NCBI GenBank assembly: GCA_037074615.1
Contig: CM073518.1
Span: forward strand, 1-64,000
Direction: 5' to 3'
From: Leucaena leucocephala
Lineage: Eukaryota > Streptophyta > Magnoliopsida > Fabales > Fabaceae
DNA length: 64,000 nt
In this document: positions 59,758-64,000 of the stretch, in pieces
Layout of the letters: every line of letters starts with the position of its first letter
How positions within the stretch are numbered: the first letter of the stretch is position 1
Position numbers and translations under genes: made by a program
Notes under the pieces: generated by a model
Database searches by the model: none
What the model saw: the letters and a program-made list of their open reading frames with translations, nothing else
What the model was told of the DNA's origin: nothing

Positions 59758-60387
59758 GCTAGGAGGTTATGGGGGAGATATTGGATGAAACGGATTAGCT
59801 TAGCATGATGGCTATTACCAATTGTTGACGACAGAGATGCTCGAAGCATGTAAGGCTGCTTTAATTTAAGTGGGCACCATACAGTGACGTTTGGACCACT
59901 GGAAATTTTGGCCTGGCCTGAAGCGACAACATGGTGAGGAGTGAGGAGTCATGAGCTCATCTCATTCTTTGCTTGAGAAGTTTAAGAGAATATGTGAGGG
60001 AGCCAGATAAATAAGATAACCACGTGTAATTGTTATATTTTGCAACAATTGACCTTGCGTGTAAAATTCATCTGCACTGTTATGTTATATTTTTTTCATT
60101 CCCCCTTTGGCTCACAACTGCATCAAATGATCAAAGTCGCTTAAAGTTTTCTGCAACTGCAGGTTGAATTATCCCAAGTAGCCAGAAAGATGGTATGCAA
60201 GTTGCGCAAGAAAACTCTGCGTTCTAGGTGTAATATTGGGTTTTAAATTCAAATGCTGGTATAAGGAAAAAAAACTCTATATTCGTTAATATACACCTAC
60301 AAAAGATAGTAAAATATTTCAAAGCCTTTTCTTATTATACAAAAACCAAATATTGTAAATTTATTTACATATTTTTGAAAACAGATG
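59758..60387. other. 3' region of the RlmN-like gene and intergenic
   Basis: Probable former 3' UTR to about 60100, then AT-rich sequence with no feature recognised. Confidence 0.5.
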
Positions 60388-60436
60388 TGCCGACTTAGCT
60401 CAGTGGTAGATTAATGGGCCTACTCTGTTAAGGCGA
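60388..60436 (+). other. tRNA-like fragment
   Basis: GCCGACTTAGCTCAGTGGTA resembles the acceptor and D-arm of a tRNA, with an A-box, followed by a possible anticodon arm. It then stops at the left end of a decayed MITE, with no T-arm or B-box visible. It may be a truncated tRNA gene or an organelle-derived piece. It is unlikely to be functional. Confidence 0.3.
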
Positions 60437-60980
60437 TGTTCCTGATTAGATGTGGTAATACAGGCCAGCTTATCGCGGGTTGGGTTAGAGGTGAGCCTAT
60501 TTTAAGAGACTCGCCTCTTGGCAGGTTGGTATTATATCAACGCGCACCTGCTATGACGCTTACTCGCCAGTTTTTTTTTTAATTTTTTACATGTATATGC
60601 TAACTTTTATTTTTTTTAAAAAAATCATATGTATCAATATTAATTAGATTCAAATCATGTCTGAAGTTAGAAAAATATTTATTTAATCAACTTTGTCACT
60701 ATCTATAGATAAATCTATCATAAATAAAATAATAATAAAATAAAATGAATATATATATAAAGAAATTACTCAATGAAATAAAATTAATATAAATTAAGTG
60801 TAATATCTCTTGTTCAGCTAAAACTCTTAAATTAGTAAAGTGCAAATGTGCAATGTAAATAATAAAAAAATAAAGTAAAAAAAAGGAGCTAACCCGCCAA
60901 CCCGCCACCCCGCCATAGGTGCGGGTCAAAAAAACCCGCACTAAAATGGGTTACCATATTTATAACCTAACTCGCTATTT
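60437..60980. mobile_element. Decayed hAT-type MITE, relative of the 55079 copy
   Basis: Collinear with the element at 55079-55751: TAGATGTGGTAATACAGGCC at the left, TATCAATATTAATTAGATTC and ACTATCTATAGATAAATCTA in the middle, and AACCCGCCAACCCGCC near the right. Many substitutions separate the two, and the right terminus is blurred, so this is the older copy. Confidence 0.75.
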
Positions 60981-61289
60981 TTTGTCAAAGACTCGACGAT
61001 GGATGGGCTGACGTGGTTTTATTAAGAACAGAAGAAGCGTTGAGTTGAGAGTTCTGAAATTTGGCATGGATGGCCACCGCTCTCATTCAAGGGGTCTTCA
61101 CAGGCGTCACACCACGCCACCGGCATCCTTTACTTAAAGCTGATAACTAACTTTGTGCCAAAGGGGAAGAGGTTCATGTGATTTGGAATTCCCTACTTTC
61201 TCATCTTCACCGCCCTTCCATTTATTCAAACATATATAACTTGCCTTCATCACCATAACTTCCATGCACCAAGTTTCTTTATTCTCACA
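60981..61289 (+). promoter_or_regulatory. Upstream region of the DUF547 gene
   Basis: Presumed promoter and 5' UTR of the gene starting at 61290. I see no confident TATA box. An out-of-frame ATG at about 61069 could be an upstream open frame. Confidence 0.35.
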
Positions 61290-63677
61290 ATGAAATTCGA
61301 AGACTATCTTATAGAGAAAAGCATGGAGCAGCAGAAAAAACAGGACCTTCAGAATCAGGTGACCAATCTCTTGTACGCTGACACACACCTAACTACCTAA
61401 TATCTTCTAATTCTATTCTTCTCAATTTTACAGGTTCTCCAATTGGAAGCACAGTTGAAGGGCGAAGAAACACTTAATAGGGTCTTATGCTGCGCCATTG
61501 ATTGTCCTCTTTGGTCCCTCCCATATCTGCCCTCATCGTTTCCTCCTCGTGTATATTTAAAGCCAAATCCATCCCTAAAAACGCATCTTTTTACACCTTT
61601 CATCAAGTGGTAATAGTCGACATTGGATGTTGTAGGTTCGGGTGCTCCTCGAAGAACTGGCAACCGTGGAGGAGCAGATCCTTTTGCTCGAAAGAAAGGT
61701 TAAGGGGCTGAAACTTCAACTGCACACGGAGAGAGATCAAAGCAGAGAATGGGAACATCATCTTAGAAGATTATCTCAACATAGTCAGGGTCCAAGTATG
61801 TCGGGATATGGGTCAATGATTCATGAGCATGAGCAGAGCTTCAGATCGCACAATTTTCAAGTATTCACAAAAAGGAGAATAACCAGAGATACAAGACTCT
61901 CTCAGGGTTCTGCATTAGATATCCAGAGCCTGTTCACCACATCCAGAAGGTCAAACGGTAAGCCTTAAACACGTTCTGTTCATTAAACAAGTTTTTTTTT
62001 TGTTTAATCAAACAAAACCATTTATTGATGCACCTAAATCATATTCGACCTTTTGCCCAGTCATGATAAAACTCTTTCCTTCCGCTTAGTTTTCTCACCG
62101 CATGCGGTTTTGGCTGGATTCATTCTATGAAGAGTTATTCTTTAATGGGTTCAACTAATAAATTCTTCTATTCTGAGATTCAAAATAGAATTCGTTCTTT
62201 TTGAATAGAATGTAAAGTCCTGGGAGAGATACCAAGACAATGCCAAACACAAGTAGAGAAAGCAAATGAAGTGTCAGAGGAACTACTTAAATGCCTGATG
62301 GGAATATTTCTTGAACTGAACCATGCATCCTCGGACAGAAAAGAACCAGACACTAGTGCTCCAAAACTTACCCTGTCGTGCATGAAATCTACTGGCTTCA
62401 CTTGCAAGGCACCTTCATTCCTTTCAGATCCCAATTTATTAAGCACAGATCCTTATGGCATATCATCAGATTCAGATTGCCTCGCAAGAGATGTCGGGCC
62501 ATACAAGGATTTCATTCACATCACTAGCAGCTCATTGCACATTGACCGCTCCCAGTGCGTGCCTGCGTTTGGAAAATTGAGGTTCCTTTTTGTTTTGAGT
62601 TTTATTTGCTCGCCAACAACTTTAGAATGTTGCTTTTTTAAATAACAACAATTCTCAGGGTGCTGATGAATAAGCTGTGCGAAGTGGATTTGAATTTGTT
62701 GAGCAACAACCAGAAGTTGGCATTCTGGATGAACATCTACAACGCCTGCATAATGAATGTACGGTGAGGCATTGGAAGGGTTTATTATAAATAAGATGGA
62801 CTTAATTAGTTTGCGGGTGAGTTTGTAATAATGGGAGCACATACCCTTGTGTTTTCAGGCATTTCTAGATCAGGGGCGGCCTTCTACCCAGGATGAACTG
62901 TTAGCTCTAATGAATAAGGTAAGGTGTTTTGGGTTCCCGGGGGGGGGGTGTGGATAAATGGAAATGACTGAGCAAATTATGTGTGGAGGGCAGGCGGCAG
63001 TGAATGTGGGAGGAATAGTAGTGAATGCTCTGGCCATTGAACATTTGATTCTGCGGCATCCACGCGAATCAAAACACGTATGTATGCATGCCACTTGTGA
63101 TATGCTGACTTAATTTGCTTGATATAGATAGAGTAACAGGAGGTGATGATGATATGATTCGCAGAGAGGAGCGGAAGAGAAAGAGAGGGTGGTGCGGGAG
63201 GCGTACGGGGTGGGATATCCAGAAGCCAACGTGACGTTTGGGCTGTGCAGAGGGACGTGGTCGTCACCGGCAGTGAGTAGAGTGAAGCTGTTATTTGATA
63301 AGTTAATAGTAATGAGTTTGAGGAATTCATTCATTCATTCACGTATGCAGGTAAGGGTGTACAGCGGGGAGGAAGTAGGGAAGGAGCTGGAGAGAGCAAA
63401 GGCGGAGTACCTGGAAGCAGCGGTGGGGCTGAGGAGGAGGAGCAAGAGGAAGATCATAGTGCTGCCGGAGCTGCTGGAGAGGCAGATGCATGACTTCGCC
63501 GACGACATGGAGTCGCTGGTGGAATGGATCTACAGCCACCTTCCTCCCTCCTCTTCTCTCAAACGCCCCCTCTTCCACTGCCTTTCTTCCCCCTCCTCCT
63601 CTGCCTCTCCTGTCTTCCACGTCCAAATCCAACCTTATCGTTCTCTTTTTCGCTACCTCCTTCCTCCCTCTCTTTAG
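61290..63677 (+). CDS. MIP1-type leucine-zipper / DUF547 protein
   Basis: Nine exons (61290-61358, 61434-61550, 61636-61957, 62209-62581, 62659-62758, 62859-62918, 62994-63077, 63165-63272, 63351-63677) join in phase into about 519 residues. The N-terminal ~100 residues form a coiled coil or leucine zipper (VLQLEAQLKGEETLNR; LLEELATVEEQILLLERKV). The C-terminal half is the DUF547 domain: KLAFWMNIYNACIMNAFL, AAVNVGGIVVNALAIEHLIL, VTFGLCRGTWSSPAVRVY and LERAKAEYLEAAV. Plant members are called ternary complex factor MIP1-like after a MADS-box interactor; their molecular role is not established. The exon 2 donor (CGT then GTATAT) is the least certain edge, chosen for phase and consensus. No defect was found. 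A C-rich codon run at 63530-63620 encodes SSPSSSAS. Confidence 0.9.
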
Positions 63678-64000
63678 CCATGAAGAGTCTCCCATTAAGG
63701 TTCATGCATGAAGCGTACCCAAAGAATCAATATGCATATATAGAGAGAACGCCGAAACAGTGAGTTACGTACTAGTATGCATAATTTCTCTTATCACACC
63801 ATGTAACTTGCAGAAGACCAATGGCTCAATAATTGTTTAAACTAATGACGCGTGGATTGCGTTAATTAATTATCTAGTGGATATATCATAACAATAACCA
63901 CCTCAAATATAATTAATACTGTCAAAACCAACTACCAAAAGAGTCATCTACCGAATGAACTCACTTATGTGTAGTCCGCTTATGATAGTCCACACAAGAT
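63678..64000. other. 3' region, no gene recognised
   Basis: Probable 3' UTR of the DUF547 gene followed by AT-rich sequence to the window end. Confidence 0.5.

Noticed and set aside
62870..63700. Long antisense frames over the DUF547 exons
   Set aside because: They are shadows of GC-rich coding exons on the plus strand, whose splice phases and domain content are clear.
1..64000. CRISPR arrays, operons, bacterial-type promoters or prophage
   Set aside because: The window is plant nuclear DNA; no spaced direct-repeat array with unique spacers or prokaryotic gene organisation was seen.

Overview
This is nuclear DNA from the end of a plant chromosome, almost certainly a eudicot. It opens with an Arabidopsis-type (CCCTAAA)n telomere in the orientation expected at a left chromosome end. 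The genes carry many GT-AG introns in an AT-rich background, and all recognisable products are typical plant families. I cannot name the species. Gene models were built by hand: splice sites were chosen so that phases match and the protein agrees with what I remember of each family, so exon edges are good proposals, not verified transcripts.

Layout. 1-900: telomere and degenerate telomere-like repeats. 1.8-6.2 kb (-): SPA15/AAF-type senescence-associated chloroplast protein, 12 exons. 8.7-9.1 kb (+): 5' fragment of the nucleolar gene NOC4 with a TATA box. 9.6-9.9 kb (+): polcalcin. 10.0-10.2 kb: tRNA-derived SINE. 10.6-13.2 kb (-): receptor-like cytoplasmic kinase. 13.7-18.5 kb: MITEs, one pair nested, then an element with long inverted ends. 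18.6-19.6 kb (+): NIP-type aquaporin. 21.2-29.8 kb: a transposon block, including a 2.3-kb hAT-like element that has captured part of a patellin gene, and a run of G-rich elements. 29.9-45.1 kb (+): complete 24-exon DEGP7 protease gene with transposons in one intron. 46.4-47.2 kb (-): small heavy-metal-associated (HMA) domain gene. 50.7-53.5 kb (+): PBS1-like kinase (RLCK VII) with an intact GDKSHVS loop. 54.4-56.3 kb: hAT and Stowaway-like MITEs. 56.5-59.8 kb (+): RlmN-like radical-SAM methyltransferase gene that looks broken. 61.3-63.7 kb (+): DUF547/MIP1-type leucine-zipper protein.

The genes do not form a pathway; this is an ordinary mix of housekeeping, signalling and transport genes. 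The most notable content is gene decay and transposon activity near the telomere: a truncated NOC4 copy, a decayed RlmN-like gene, a Pack-hAT with patellin sequence, two nested MITE insertions that give relative dates, and two SINEs with readable target-site duplications. The first 16 bases before the telomere look foreign and may be a leftover sequencing barcode. I did not find a convincing new molecular system.
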